In this document: in pieces, positions 21,106-35,156 of the stretch
Layout of the letters: each line of letters opens with the position of its first letter
How positions within the stretch are numbered: the first letter of the stretch is position 1
Source of the DNA: Tetmemena sp. SeJ-2015
Taxonomy: Eukaryota > Ciliophora > Spirotrichea > Sporadotrichida > Oxytrichidae
DNA length: 64,000 bases
NCBI GenBank assembly: GCA_027382625.1
Contig: JAJKFJ010022441.1
Location: forward strand, 51,453 to 115,452
Reading direction: 5' to 3'
Translations under genes and position numbers: made by a program
The notes under the pieces: generated by a model
What the model saw: only the letters and a program-made list of their open reading frames with translations
Told to the model about the DNA's origin: nothing
Database searches by the model: none

Positions 21106-23861
21106 TCAAGAATGAAAATTACCTTACTAGTTATTTGAGATTGAATAGTCGTAACTATAGTTGTGATTGTGCACAATGTTTATATTAGGAATAACTATAT
21201 TCATAACTTTTGGCATTTCAACCTCAATACTCTTCTTATAACGCTTAATCATAGCGTTTTAAAATAATCTAACAATCTTTATTAGAAAATAATACTGCAA
21301 AAAAGTTTATCTATTCTTCTGATCAGAAAATTATTGCTCATTTTCAGGAAAGTAGGAGTTCTACCAGCTATTTTATTTTTTAGATGAGTTATTTAGGGAA
21401 GACTTTTCAAAGTTTGAGGAGTGAGATTACTCCAGTCTCTTCTACATTTGCTATTTGTATTACTCAAGCCTAATACGAGAACTCTACAAACCTTTTTACA
21501 AATTCTTGACCTGATTCTTTAGAGCATCATTATTTGTCAATGTCTCTTCTGCAAGTAACTAATAAGGATCAATCCTGTTGGCTTTTAATTCAAGCTGGAG
21601 AGGTGCTTGCGATTTGCCCAATCTTTAGCTCATAAAATTATTACCCTGGCCTTTCAAATCAGGGCTTCTTGAATGAGGGAGGTAAGTATGGTGCTAGTAG
21701 TAAAATGTTTTCATATCTTGACTTTTATTCTACTTCTCAAGGTTGAAGGCTGAAGTTTTTCTAAACTACCTTATACTTTCAAGTTGCTTTTTAAGCTTTT
21801 CAGGACTGTTAGAAGAATTCAATTTCCTGGTTGACACCTCAACACTCTGGGAAGATGGAGCAAAAGCCTTCTTTTTATTAGGGTTAAGGGTGTAAGTGGT
21901 AGAATTAGGATTTAGTAAGCTTTAAGTTCCCTCCTCTATGAAAGTGTCATTATAGTCAGAGAATTAATGCACACCGTTTTTGTTTGTAAATATTTTGGCC
22001 CCCAACTGAGGTATTTAAATCTAGCTAGAATTCGCAGATGAATACATACTACTTCTCATGTTGTAATGCTGAGTTTGAAAATTAGTCAAAGGCTGATTAG
22101 ACGTAATTTATAGAGGATAGAGTGAAGTCTCTAAGATCTTTCTCTGATTTTAAAGCAGTTCTTATCTTGGCTTGAGTTTGAATACATAATTCTATTGATT
22201 TTTATCTAGTGCCATCTCTAACTTGTTCTGATTTTGCTAATGAACTGCCTGAGAAGAGGGGTTACTCATACTCTCATTTATTATGTTTAAAATTTTCCTG
22301 TAATTCTCTGTCTTTTATCTATTCTTTTAAGTCCCAAGCAATTAAGGAATATGACAACTGGTCTTAACTCTATCTCTAGGACTCGTTCTGATGAGATCAC
22401 TCCTATCTTTCAATTCTCTAACTGGGCTGTAATCTCCACTAATGATTTCTCTTTAGCTTTGGTGCTACACACTTATAAAAAAATTTAATTACAAATTTTA
22501 CTTCCTCTAAAAATATTATTTATTTAAAAGATAAAGTCTGAAAATATTTGTTATCACTTCGATTATGATTGGCCTAACTACTAATAGGATATTCTACTAT
22601 TTTTACGGCTGTTTATCTTGTTAAGATTTGAGATTACTTGAAGGCAGGTAGATTTAAAAAGTTCATCCCCATTTAAGTATTCATTATTGTCAGTTTATTT
22701 TGTTTTCTCTAGGGTCTTAATCTTAGACTTTTAAGTATCTTTGCTCTATAATCGGAATGGTAGAAAGTAAAATTATTTTTTTATAGAATAGGAACATCAA
22801 TCTATTGGCTGAGCTTTTCAAGTAGTCTTTAATCTTGCTTGCTGAGCTTCTCCTCATTTTATTTAGCTTGGAGATTATTGTTGATACTTGTCTTATCTCT
22901 TGATTGCAAGTTGTCTCTTATTGAGATGTATCCTTGGTTTTAAGTTTTTGCTAATACAGGAGAGGGAGCAGCACGAGGCTACGTAAAGCTTTGATTGAAG
23001 TTATTTGAAGGGGTTGTTTTTAAGTCTAACCTATTTGAAATTATTTTTGTCTTCTTTGAGTGTCTGGTAGTTTGGTTAGAAATAAAAACTATAGAACTGA
23101 TGATGCAGGATGATGATGTTTTGAGCGTTTTTCTAGGATCCATTTGAAACTTATTTGTTATTGTTTTGCTGAGTGAGACTAACCTTGATCTCTATGTCAT
23201 AGCCTTCCTAAGAATTCACATTCAAAATTTATTCCCCTCCTTCCAGCTGCTCTTCCTAGAAAGGGAGGGATGGGATTATTGCTGAATTATGACGATAGCT
23301 TTTGTTTATTTAATTCTACGCTGCTACAGTCTAAGCTTCCACACTTTAAAGCTTGTTCACTATATCTTAATGCTGATGTTCTAAATTTACCTTCACATTC
23401 TCAAGTCTAGAAAGTCTAGATTATTTAACCAATTATATTTATCATGAAAGCCTTAAATTTGAATTAATTTCACTATAGTAAAACTTGGATAGCGAACTAG
23501 AATGCTAATGGTAGATAGGCTTATTCGCAAGTATTCCATTATTTGAATTGTATATTAAAGAAGCCTCTCCATTCAAACTACCTAAAGACTCTTGCAAATA
23601 ATCCTCTCCTATTTTGTTTACTGTCTCTTTACTTTCTCTCAGAACTTGATCGAGAGATGGTTTCTATTTATTTTGAAGTTGAATGTGTTTCTTTTGCATA
23701 TTAGGAGAGTGGTTTATATTGTGCGAGCCTTCTTCAGGGCGGGCTTAATTCACTATCTTTATATCGTAGTGCTGTGGATTATTTTCTAGAGGTGATTTGA
23801 TATATGCCTCATAATTGAACTGAGAAGCTCCATTTGCGTCATTGTCGTAATTTATATCCAT
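21106..23861 (-). CDS. large Gln/Asn/Ser-rich coiled-coil protein, unknown
   Basis: Start ATG 23861, stop TGA 21106-21108, in several open blocks (23861-23440, about 23420-22800, about 22480-21106) separated by short breaks with TGA. N-terminal residues are acidic and Asn-rich. The middle has heptad repeats (RLSRLENVKVNLEHQHQDIV; EKLSKQDQRLLEKLSQQI), and the C-terminal 300 residues are again coiled-coil (LKNQVKNLQKGLQ; RIRLEQYKQQMQKRLEQ), ending in a His/Asn/Tyr tail. No catalytic domain is seen. Probably structural. It lies head-to-tail upstream of the phosphatase on the same strand. Confidence 0.55.
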
Positions 23862-23978
23862 ATTAGCTTCTAGCCAAATTAAGTTTTCTTTTTTACTAAA
23901 TTTAATTGCTTACTATCAATTATTCACCAATAAGTTTGGATCTATAATTGAAGATAAAAGATGATCTGTTAATAAATA

Positions 23979-26900
23979 ATGAAAAGTAACTAAATCATGA
24001 ACAGTTCAAATAGAAATATTGCACGCCCTTCTCACATCAACACATAGAACATGGATCAATCTTCCACCGCTGCTTACAGAGCTTAAAATAAAGAGCCTTC
24101 TAATAATCCCAGTAAAATAAACTCTCCCACTAGCCTAAATGTATCTGCTATTCGAGACCAATACTAAGACAGCTTTTTATTGAATTCTGCAAGAGCCTCT
24201 CAAACAAACTTAACAATTCTTATATTCTATTTAAATTGATGGAGGCTATAATTATAAAAACTCATCTGTAAATGCAACTGCCAACAATCATACAAACTTT
24301 GAACAATACAATCAAAAACCCAAATTCCAAACTCAAAGTTCAATATTTTCTTTTGCATTTTAAGCGCTCAAAGGATCCTCACTATGAATGGAGAAACTTT
24401 AGGAACACCCTGAATGAGGCCTGACAAGTAAATCCTTTTTAGGAAGATAGAAACATAGGAAGAGTGTCATGAAATTTAATTTCTTCTAGACTCCATTAAA
24501 GAGAGTCATGAAATATTTCTTTCCAGACTATAACACGCTACTAATAATTTACAAGCATAAGAATTAATCCAGATTATTGCATTATAGAATTAATATTGTA
24601 AAAATAAATTAACTCTTGTTTCTTATCAAGCCAAGAACTTAGAAACCACTTTAAAAATAGCTCGAGATAGATTCTAAGAAAATATCATCATCAAAAACTT
24701 TGGTGAGGCATTCAAAGAGTTAGGCTCTGAACAAACATTTATCTCAACACGCCAAGAATTTAAGGATTTATTAAATGTCGCTACTCTTCAATTTATAAAG
24801 TAAAAAGACCAAATGGATTCAGAAAAATTAATATCAAAGATTCTCAATTTCTTATAATTTAATCATGCCAATAGGCTCTACTTCCAAGTCGTAGTTTACA
24901 AACAAGACTTAAAATCTTTAATCGATAGCAAGTCTTTCAACATTTTGGCTCTTTATTTTAATCTCTGTTCCTCAAGTTTTAAGTGATGTACAAAGAGCGT
25001 AATGAACTCTATAAAACATTTTCAGAAAAGAATTTTGAGCAGGAAATTGAAAAAGTAATGAACTCTTAGAATTAAAAGTCCTCTATTCATACGAGCAAAA
25101 AGAATTATTTATTAATTTTTATTCAGAGAAACTCATTAAACTTTCTTATTGATAATAATTTTTTCGGATCTCATATCTCTGATAATTTAATCTTATGAGC
25201 AAGAATCTAACTAAAAATCATAAAACTCTATTCAAGAATAAAAAAGGTAACTGTAAGCAGAAATAGTACAAGTCTACCTTGAGCTTTAAATTTTTGGTGA
25301 TTGCTCAAAAATTTGTCGTCATCTAATTAAAAATCACTATTACGAAGTAATCCTAGAGATTCTAGCTCATCCACAAATTTATTAAAATAGGTCTACTTCA
25401 GAAACATGATTTATCTTTAGAGTTTTTCAAAGCTTCTTTAGAACAAAATAAATATGATCTATGCTTTCAATTGTTTAAAGAATTTCTATATCTTGCCTTA
25501 AATGACTAGTTAGCTTTAATTGTTTTTAAAGTAATAATTTTATTTAATTAAAGAAATTCTTTTAATTTTTAATTCTGCTTTATGAATAGCTTCTTAGCTG
25601 ATAGATCATTTGATTTAAGAAATGAGAAATCCACAATTCTATGAGTTTAAGATAAATCTTATGATGTAACTATTCAGCAAACTAAAATATAGACAGGTAG
25701 AAATATTTTTGGAGACTTTAGAGAGAAATCTGGATAAAGAAAAGTCCCCAATTTACTTTTGTTAAAACCCTATTATATTTAATTAAGCTTTCAATGATCA
25801 TAATAGATATACTCATGAAAATTTCTGAAGTTTTTAGGATCACTGCATTCAGAATAGGCTAATTAAAGGAAGATATAGAGCAGAAAACCAAGTTATTGCT
25901 AATTTAAATTACTAAAATAAAATACTTAATTATCATAGTTTTCATTTAAAGCTATCTTTAAAATTTGAATGAAGAATAATTATCAAGAATATAAACAATT
26001 CTGATGAACTAAAATAGCTACTATAGCAGAGGGATATGCATGGGAACGACTCACTCTACTACATGGCTCTCTATAATGTTTATTCAATATTGGATACTTC
26101 TGCGACTGATAGAATTATGCAAGATTTTTGGAAATCAAATATTGACGTCACTGGTTACCTTGCTGAGGCATCTACCTCTTTTAAGATTCTTTCCCAAGAC
26201 TCAAGTTTTAATAGGAGCTTGGAGTATAATAATTACCTCTCATTGGTAAAGAGAAACAATCTCAGATCTCATCAGTACTAATTTCATGTCTGGAAGAAAT
26301 CTATGCAAGTAAGGTATTTCATAGAGGCTGCAGTATATGTTGCTCTGTGTATATTTTTCCAGATTTACATTTCTGAGTTCAATAGTTTAAAATTTTAATT
26401 TAATTTGGCTCATGAAATTAGAGATGATTTGGCTAAAATAGATGAATCACGAACTCTGAAAGCAAGCTAATACGTTGATGAACTTGGAAATTTCCTCCAT
26501 GAAGCAGGGTATGATATAACTATGGATTATATTATTTTGGCGATGTATGTTTCGGTGATGATGTTTTCTTTCCCAGTCAGAATGATTTAACTATCCATAT
26601 ATACTCATTTAACAAAGAGAAAGTTTTCTCTAGTTAGTGCTAACACTTTTATTGAAATAGGGCTGACATTTTGCGTAATTGTGTGGATGTGGTATTACTC
26701 TTAAAATCTAGATGCTGCAAAACTAAACAGAGACTATGGGGAAGATTTGACAAGCTAATTTAAAATAGCTATGAAGTTTTTGTATTGAAGGTTACTGAAG
26801 ATATTCACGATGGGAGTTTCAGATTTGATCTGCTTTTGGCAGTTCATTGCGGATTCTTATGGATAAAAGTAGCCCAGCTTCATTTAATTTTATTGCTTTT

Positions 26901-27566
26901 GAAACTGACAAGATCTTTTGGACCCCTAATTAAGATTATTCAAAACATGATGGGAGATATTGTAGAGTTTTGTGTTGTCTGGATGCTAAGTTTAATCTTC
27001 TTTTCTTGCGTAGGAATGAAAAATAGTATTAGATTATATTTACAGATAATGCTCCTTTTTGCGGAAGTTAAGGAATACGATTCTCTGTTTAGAACGATTG
27101 TGATGTTTATTGAGACTTCTCTAGGTAATTGGGATCTTTCTATATATGAGGAGATAATTCTAGGAAATGAGTTTGGGGAAGTCTATCATTTAATAGTTCT
27201 AATATTTGAATGCATCTTACTAATTATAAGATATATTTATAATTAATGTATGTGATTAATTTTAACTTGATCATAGCTATCCTTGCCACAACATTTGCAG
27301 TACTTAATGAGAAAAAACTTGCTTTATTCTATGATGGAATAATAGAAGCAATCCCAACTTATAAATATGATAAAACCTACGGATCAATTATTTGCCTTTT
27401 CCCTCCTTTCAACATCATCACTCTTAATTTATTTAATCTTCCTGTTACTTATCTTCAACTCAAGATACAAAACATTGCAATTCTGAAAAGGATAAATTCA
27501 TTCTTGCTATTCTTTAGCTACTCTCCAATACTTTTAGTCATTGTAATATTATACAAATAGCATTGA
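23979..27566 (+). CDS. TRP/polycystin-like cation channel A, part 1
   Basis: First part of a large membrane channel gene. From ATG 23979 (an in-frame second ATG is at 23997) a Ser/Asn-rich cytoplasmic region and a long helical region reach about 25950. The membrane domain then follows: NDSLYYMALYNVYSILD, SMQVRYFIEAAVYVALCIFF, IEIGLTFCVIVWMWYYS, FDLLLAVHCGFLWIKV, LTRSFGPLIKIIQNMMG, a pore-like FIETSLGNWDLSIYE and a last segment NLIIAILATTFAVL, followed by LFYDGIIEAIPTYKYDK. The order of segments, the FGP and the pore-S6 spacing fit TRP/polycystin channels; ion selectivity cannot be read. Many IES-type breaks occur. The frame is interrupted near 27546 by the inverted-repeat segment and appears to resume after 35156. 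Confidence 0.65.
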
Positions 27567-28489
27567 TTTTCAAAATTTTTAAAATAAATCAACTTTCAAC
27601 AGCCAGACGTTTAAATTCTTCAATGAGTAGCCTCTTAGAGAAGGCCAATTTAATTGACTGTTTTATTAAGCTTGCAGGTGCTGATCAGTGAGTAACTTAA
27701 TTATAAGCCATTTATAATATAATTATTAAAGATGCAAGACTTTACTGCAAAGACAAAACTGAGGTAACTGATCCTTTTGAAGCCACAATCTACGTCGGCC
27801 CAGTCGTATTCTCAGATGCAACAACTTATCTAATCACTGATCAGAATACAAGAGACGGAAGTTCATCAAACATGTTCGACTAGCTATAGGATGCAATTAC
27901 TAAAGCCTATGAGCTTGGAGCTCCTTACACCTCAGCCATTATCACAATTCTTTTAGACTCCACTTCTCAAGCTTACTTGGCGATGATAAGACACTACTAC
28001 AAACAGTATCAACCATAGTTCTCCTACAGAACCGAGTAAACTACACAAATCATTATAAATGTAAAAGATGAAACCAGCGCCAACACTCCACTCGCAATCA
28101 ACTACAAACTCAGAGATAAATGAAGTTTTAAAGTAGGAGCTGGCCTCACTATCAAAAATGTGAAGTTTGATGCAATTGATTCGATAGTAGAGCCAAGCGT
28201 AGATACCTCAAATTATCTGAAGCAAGAGGTTTCCTAATGTTCCTACAGTGAAAGCATTTTCTCTGATAGCTCTACAGCCTGCTACACTAGATATCCATTG
28301 TAAGAAGAAGTTGTTAAATTAATTTTCTTTAGAACAGAAGAATGCATATTTCCGAGGGGAGCTTCATTCTTTTATTTTGAAACTTCTAATTAGACTTCCC
28401 TAACGAATCCCCCACCTCTATCTCTCTAGGTAAGTAATAATAGATATGAACAAGCAACGATATTCACTGCACGCTTTCTTTCTCTCTTA
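27546..28489 (+). repeat. left arm of 0.94-kb long inverted repeat
   Basis: Matches the reverse complement of 34209-35156 over its whole length, with scattered substitutions and small indels. Examples are GATGAAACC against GATAAACC, and a TGA at about 28121 against TGG in the right arm. Reading inward (plus) it encodes the N-terminal region of the beta-helix surface protein (MSSLLEKANLIDCFIKLAG; EATIYVGPVVFSDATTYLIT) down to a GTAAGT splice donor at about 28431, and similarity stops 58 bp into that intron. The divergence argues against an assembly or amplification chimera. Confidence 0.85.
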
Positions 28490-28689
28490 GTCTTTTTGGA
28501 TCTTTCAGACGTTTTATTATTTTGGAAGTTGGAGCTATCAATAGTGACTAATTCATACTTCAATGAAATGCAATTGAGATTAGCTGTATTTTTTAGAGTA
28601 ATTGGTTGAAGATATAGTGCAATAAGTATTTTAAGAGCTTCCAAGTGCCTCCAAAACTGAATTCTCTTATGCGTTATTATATTAAAAAT

Positions 28690-31600
28690 CAGAGGCGACT
28701 ATCTTAAAAATTGAAGAAGTAAGTATGTTAAAAACTCCTTCAGAGTATATTGCAGTATTGTAATAACTAATCATATCTTTTATGTAGATAGTTGAACTCT
28801 TAGTGGCTAAAAATACTGCTCCTTAGTAAGCTTAACTATACTTAAATGAGGAGCCTGCTGAAGATACTTAAGAAAGAATTGTCCTGATAACTCCTCCTCT
28901 ATAGATAGTGTTGTAGGTGTACACTGAGTAAGAATCAGTTAAGTTTGTAGAATATAGCTAGAACACTCCTCCAAGTTTATTGAAGGCACAGTAGGAGTAA
29001 GTACTGTAGGAAGATATTATTTGTGTTGCTGATTCAACATATTTAGCTGAAATATATTTATAGTCAGCCCCAGAAGTGTAATTTAAGGATTTCATATCTA
29101 CCGCATCCTACATATTCAAAGTTGGGTTGCATTGAATAGTGGTCTGGACGATTGATAAAATAGATTAGGCCAACTGAGTATATGACTGATCCTGATGGTG
29201 AAGATACATCGTAAATTGTACTACTTTACAAATACATACCTTGCATGCTACTTGCATAAATCATACCTCCTGCCACAGAAACATAATTTGAGTAAATTTA
29301 GCTATTAAATATTGACAACGTCACATACTTGCTAGCTATATAAATCAGGCCACCGTTGGTTGCAAAGTTATCGTAAATATAATTTCTGTTCGTAATATAG
29401 GATTTTAGTGATGGTAAAGTAGCCGACCCTCCTCCATCAGAGGTATAGAAAATTCCTCCACTACCACTATCTCCAGTCACAAAGACGCTCGCCGCATTTT
29501 GGTAAATAGAGACTGAGACAAATAGCAAGGAATAAAATGTGCTCGCCAAGGAGTTGTAAAGCCAGAAAACTGGCCCTTAAGGAGAGTAGTTGTGATGAAA
29601 CACTGATTTAGTCATGTTAATTGAGTTGCAAGCTAAGCATTTGATAACTACACCATTCAAGCCTAGATTATATTAGAAAGTGCTGCAAGAGTCTTTGATT
29701 GCACTTTCAGAATTTAAGTTCATCAACACTCCATCCGAACTCGAAAAGAAGCAATATTAGAATAAACTGTCAGATGATGTGATATATAGCTTCTGATCGC
29801 CATAAATAGTGGATCCTGAAGTTCCTAATGTCTTAGAGCTAAACGCACTTAGAGTGGTATCAAGATCGAAGTTATAAGAATCACTCACGCACTAAACCGT
29901 TACTTGTTTTAGGTTGAAATACAAAGCGTAACTTGTACCTGTAGTAGCCTAATAGAGCAGTCGTCCCTCTTTAGCACTTATGTTTTTGATAGTAACATCT
30001 GTGAAATCTATTCTAGTATCTAAGATAGTTAAAGTAGTTAGCACTAACTTGATTCATAATAATAGCTCCTAGCTGAATTTTAGCCCGGTTTGATGTAGTA
30101 CCAGTAGGACCGACGAACATAAACCCTTCATTAGATCTTGCTTTTACATAGCTCACAGTTGCTTTCTTTGCATCTTCAGTAGAGAAATATATATTGCTTG
30201 TCTCTAGGATGTAGAATGCACCTCCATTTATTGTAAATAAGTTGCTGAAGAGAGTGGGGCCAGAGAATGTGAGGATAGAAGTCTCCAAGTAAAAAAATCC
30301 TCCTAGAACTGCGGCCATATCTGAATATGTGCTACCTGTATCATTAAATGTCACTGCTATTAAAGAAAATGCGCCACCTCTTTTAGGGTTAGTACCTGAA
30401 GACCTGATTATATTAGTGTTGCAAGTAACTGTCATTTTTATTTATGAGAGTCCTTTTACATAGATAAGTCCTTAATATTGACTTTCAGTCTGAGAGAGTG
30501 AAGTATATAAGGTATTTAAGCCAGTACTAGTCTGATCTGGATTTACTTAAAAATTTGAGTTTTTAATTGTGAGAGTAGACGATGATTAGATAATCTAAGT
30601 CATGTAGATAAGTGAACCATCTTCACTAGCTGTCACGGAATCGTAAATTCCATTTATAATTGTATCTTCTATTCCAACCGATTTAATGTCGGTTGAGTAA
30701 AACAACGCGCCTGAGCCAGAGTTGAAATTATATGAATAAATCTTGCTTTTAATTATTAGGTTTAAATAAGGATCTGTGGTATAAAGAACTCCTCCTAATT
30801 TTGATGAAGAAGACTCTTATAATAAAGTGATTTCTTGCAGATTAAGGTTTGATTCTGTGGTTATAGTGGAATCAGTTCTATCTATTGCAAAAACTGCTCC
30901 ATTATTAACAGAGGTAGCATTTGTTATTGAAATCTGAGTAAAGGAAGTAGAAGTCAGGATTGTCGAGTCAAAATAAAAAACTCCTCCAGAATCAATGGCT
31001 CGAGTGCTATCAATAGTCACAATTGCAAGAGTAATCGAGCATTTGTAGCAATTTATATAGCCTCCCTTAGCGGAATAAATTTTTGAAACTGGGGTTAAGA
31101 ATTTGAAAGTGTGCTCGACCTTATTGTAAAAACTCCACCCTATTTTGCAATATAACCATTGTCACCCAAGAAAGTATTACTCAAGGATGTAATCGTAGAT
31201 GCCGAGCCTCCAAGGTAGAACATTCATCCTTTAGTATTATCGCTGCTCTTCTGGACATAAAAGTACGAGTGTGTTAAAGAAACTTCCAAGCCAGGGTAAG
31301 TAGAATAAAGGAAAGCTCCCTCGGAGCTAAATTAAAATATGCTGAAATAGCCTTAACAAATAGTTAAGGACTTAGCTTTGATAATATTTAAAACTGCACC
31401 GTAATTTGCAAGGGTTATAACACTTTTAAATTTGAGTTTTTAACCAAGTGAAGATGAAGATGTAGTCATAGCTATGGAAAGTTAATCGTTTTCTATAGCA
31501 AAAGCTCCTCCATTTGAATTTGAAGAGTATGTTGTTGAGAGTGTCATATCTGTAATGGTGAGGCTTTAAATTCCAGAATAAGTTAGATCAGTGAAATTGT

Positions 31601-34600
31601 TAAAGAGAACTCCTCTTTGCTTTAGTACTGAAGCTGATGTGATACTCACTGAGCTTAGACTCATGATAAGTTTAACCCTCACATAAAATGCTCCTCCAGA
31701 TTAGCCATAGAGCAAAGTGAATAAGGTGTTCTAGAGAGTTAAAGAGCATTCTCCTTCGTAGTAAATTTCCGCTCCAAATAGAGCTGTGATATTTGTGAAT
31801 GATGAAGTCGTGTCTGTAAACTGAGTTACCTACTTTAGGTAGAATACTCCACCTGCTTAAGGAGTTAGGCATTATTTAATCTCATTGCTCTCACTGGATA
31901 CTGTGTAATAACTATCTACTGCTATAGATCCATTAGCAGCAGTTGCTAGAGTAGAATCTGATGGAATAGCATAAGGCACTAAGTTTGAGCAAATAATGGT
32001 ATTTGAATGTATAGTTGCAATGTTATCACTAGTTATAGTTGAGGGTCCCAGTAAGTTTATAATTTGGCCTTGCTTGATCTCACTGCTTGACACTATAATA
32101 AATTTATAAACCTAATATCGTCATTATATTGACTTACCTGTACTTATAACGTTGCTAAAGAATTTAGGGATTTGATTCCTATCAAATTTAAAACGCCTCC
32201 GTTTCCCTCACAATTTGTGTTAGTGATGGTTGACTCTGTAAATGTCAAAGTTGCATAGTCTGAGGTTAAAAAAAAGACAAGTCCTCCATCTTCGTAAGTT
32301 TATGTGGCTGTAGCAGTTATTGCAAATACATGATTTGCTTAGGCACTTGTTGCAATAACATAAATTATTGCTCCTTGTCTGGCGAACATAATTGAAAAAG
32401 AAGAACTTGTAATTGAAATTGCACTATCGTTTGCATAGATAAAGGCGCTACTGCTTCCACATAAGTAAGAGTACTTGGAATTGGAAGAATCAGTAAATTT
32501 AGATGAAGTAAAACTGAACATTCCTTATTAGAATGCTCCACACTAAGATTTATAATTTTTTGGTTTTTCTTTCCCCTTTTTCCATGGCAAAGAGGCTTTT
32601 AGAAAAACATTTTAAAAACTAACCCTCTTTAAAAAACTTTTTGGGGGGGCCCTTTTTTTTTGGGGGTTGAAGAAAATTTTTTAAAATAAGGATCTTGAAT
32701 TTTAGAAAGATATTTTTTAAATTTTAAGGGTTTTAAAAATTTAAAATTAAACAAATTGGTAAAAAAAGCTTTAAAAAAATTTGTAAATAATGAAAATATT
32801 AAATTACCCAAGTAAAGAATATTAAAACTTATGCCTTAATTGTGTCGAATTTAAAACTAGAAATGACCAATTTTGCAAGGTAGTTTTATGAACAGGCGAA
32901 TATAGAATCAGCTTCTACCATAATGTTTTTAACTGTGGCTAGGCGATTTGAAATAGTTCCAGTTGCTGTTACTGGTGATGAGCCTGAGCTACATTAACTT
33001 TAATTACATATAGGGTTACCTAACATCAAAGAAGAAGAAACTGCCTTGATTCTAATCCATAGCATAAGCCATCAAAGAAGGAGCATCGTTAAACATAATA
33101 GGATTTTTAATTTCAACGCTTCCTCCATCGAAGATGTATGCTATAGTTCCATTTTATCCTTTAATATTCAGAATTCATGGTTTTTTTAGAGTGAAAGTGC
33201 AGGCCTTGCAGTATACAATAGTTCCATTTGCTCCAACCGAATTCGTATATGCAGAAGAAGTGTCAGTTAAGACTAAATTTGAGGTGAGGGAGAATAATCC
33301 CTTTTCCGCCATAGTCCAGCAATTTTTGAAAGTATTACCGACTGAAGTAATGGTTCCTGCTATACCCGCATCGAACTAAAATCCACCTCCAATAGCAGTT
33401 TTCTTTGACACTTTGCTTCCTCCTACTTGGCTTACACTTCCTTTGCCTTGACTTAATTGCTATTTCATTTGATCATAGGAAGTGGGCATTTCAATTGTGC
33501 TAGTATAGCAATAAAACGTATTGCTTTCTATGTCCATTGAGAGTGTTGCGCTGTTTAATGAGTTCCTAAAGTATATCCAGTTGCAGTTCTCATTGGATCT
33601 AGCCAATATTATATTATTTTTTATGTCTATTTTTGAGTTTAGAATTGAACTATCTATGTAAAGGAAGCCTCCCTATATATAATTTATCACTATTTAAGAA
33701 TTTACTTGTGATGCTTAATAAGTGGTGTCAGTAGTAATGTTGGCATATTATTGATATCTAAGATGAGTTTAGAGTTTGTTGATGATGCACATGAAGTAGA
33801 ATAAATTACTAAAAGTATTTATGCAGCTTAATTTACCTTCACCACAAGTTGTATAGCCTTAATCTAAACCATCTTAGATATAGATCTATGAAAGTTACAA
33901 AGTAGATGTTGAAGTACCCTGTATAGTGATAGTAACTTTAGTTCCATCTACTTAAATAAGACCTCATTTCTGCTATCCCAGTATTTGAGTAAAACTTGCT
34001 CCTTCGTTTAGATATATTGAATGAGTTCCCCAGCTTTATATCTCTTTCATATTTATCAAGCAACCCTCGTGTGCGAATTAATAGGATATTTTTTAGAAAG
34101 AAATTGTCATTTCATTTGCTTATCCAACCATGTACGCCAATCCTCCATATGTTGGATAAGAATAAGTTTTAGAATCTCCTCCAGCCACACTGTTGCTATA
34201 TATGCTTTTAAGAGAGAAAGAAAGCGTGCAGTGAATATCGTTGCTTGTTCATATCTATTATTACTTACCTAGAGAGATAGAGGTGGGGGGATTCGTTAGG
34301 GAAGTCTAATTAGAAGTTTCAAAATAAAAGAATGAAGCTCCCCTCGGAAATATGCATTCTTCTGTTCTAAAGAAAATTAATTTAACAACTTCTTCTTACA
34401 ATGGATATCTAGTGTAGCAGGCTGTAGAGCTATCAGAGAAAATGCTTTCACTGTAGGAACATTAGGAAGCCTCTTGCTTCAGATAATTTGAGGTATCTAC
34501 GCTTGGCTCTACTATCGAATCAATTGCATCAAACTTCACATTTTTTATAGTGAGGCCAACTCCTACTTTGAAAATCCATTTATCTCTGTTTTGTTGGTAG

Positions 34601-35093
34601 TTGATTGCGAGTGGAGTGTTGGCGCTGGTTTATCTTTTACATTTATAAAAATTTGTGTAGTTTACTCGGTTCTGTCGGAGAACTATGGTTGATACTTTTT
34701 TGTAGTAGTGTCTTATCATCGCCAAGTAAGCTTGAGAAGAGGAGTCTAAAAGAATTCTGATAATGGCTGAGGTGTAAGGAGCTCCAAGCTCATAGGCTTT
34801 AGTAATTGCATCCTATAGCTAGTCGAACATGTTTGATGAGCTTCTGTCTCTTGTATTCTGATCCGTGATTAGATAAGTTGTTGCATCTGAGAATACGACT
34901 GGGCCGACGTAGATTGTGGCTTCAAAAGGATCAGTTACCTCAGTTTTGTCTTTGCAGTAAAGTCTTGCATCTTTAATAATTATATTATAAATGGCTTATA
35001 ATTAAGTTACTCACTGATCAGCACCTGCAAGCTTAATAAAACAGTCAATTAAATTGGCCTTCTCTAAGAGGCTACTCATTGAAGAATTTAAAC
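28690..35093 (-). CDS. large beta-helix (polymorphic-membrane-protein-like) surface protein, interrupted
   Basis: Minus-strand gene whose N-terminal exon lies in the right inverted-repeat arm and whose body fills the 5.7 kb between the arms. The body is a long series of repeats of about 25-40 residues with GGAFYI/GGFFYLE/GGVFYFD motifs alternating with polar Ser/Thr/Asn strands (for example near 30200, 30370, 30960 and 29450). This is the hallmark of right-handed parallel beta-helix repeats found in large ciliate surface proteins and in bacterial Pmp proteins. Frames change often, as expected with many IESs and introns. I do not see the C-terminal membrane region. The right-arm exon is frameshifted relative to the left-arm copy near 34590, so this germline copy may be partly degenerate. 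Extracellular structural or recognition role inferred. Confidence 0.55.
32560..32830. other. homopolymer-rich low-quality-looking tract
   Basis: Runs of T, A, G and C (for example GGGGGGGCCC followed by T8 and GGGGG) break the beta-helix reading frame and differ in texture from the rest of the gene. A similar small patch is at 1414-1445. Probably poorly resolved consensus sequence rather than biology. Confidence 0.4.
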
Positions 35094-35156
35094 GTCTGGC
35101 TGTTGAAAGTTGATTTATTTTAAAAATTTTGAAAATCAATGCTATTTGTATAATAT
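34209..35156 (-). repeat. right arm of 0.94-kb long inverted repeat
   Basis: Reverse-complement partner of 27546-28489. Its outer end, read inward, is ATATTATACAAATAGC, identical to the left arm. Reading inward (minus) it holds the N-terminal coding exon of the surface protein and a GTAAGT donor. The outer boundary falls exactly where the channel-A frame is interrupted. Confidence 0.85.

Noticed and set aside
27546..35156. Inverted repeat as an amplification or assembly fold-back artefact.
   Set aside because: The arms differ by several substitutions and indels, which a fold-back of one molecule would not produce.
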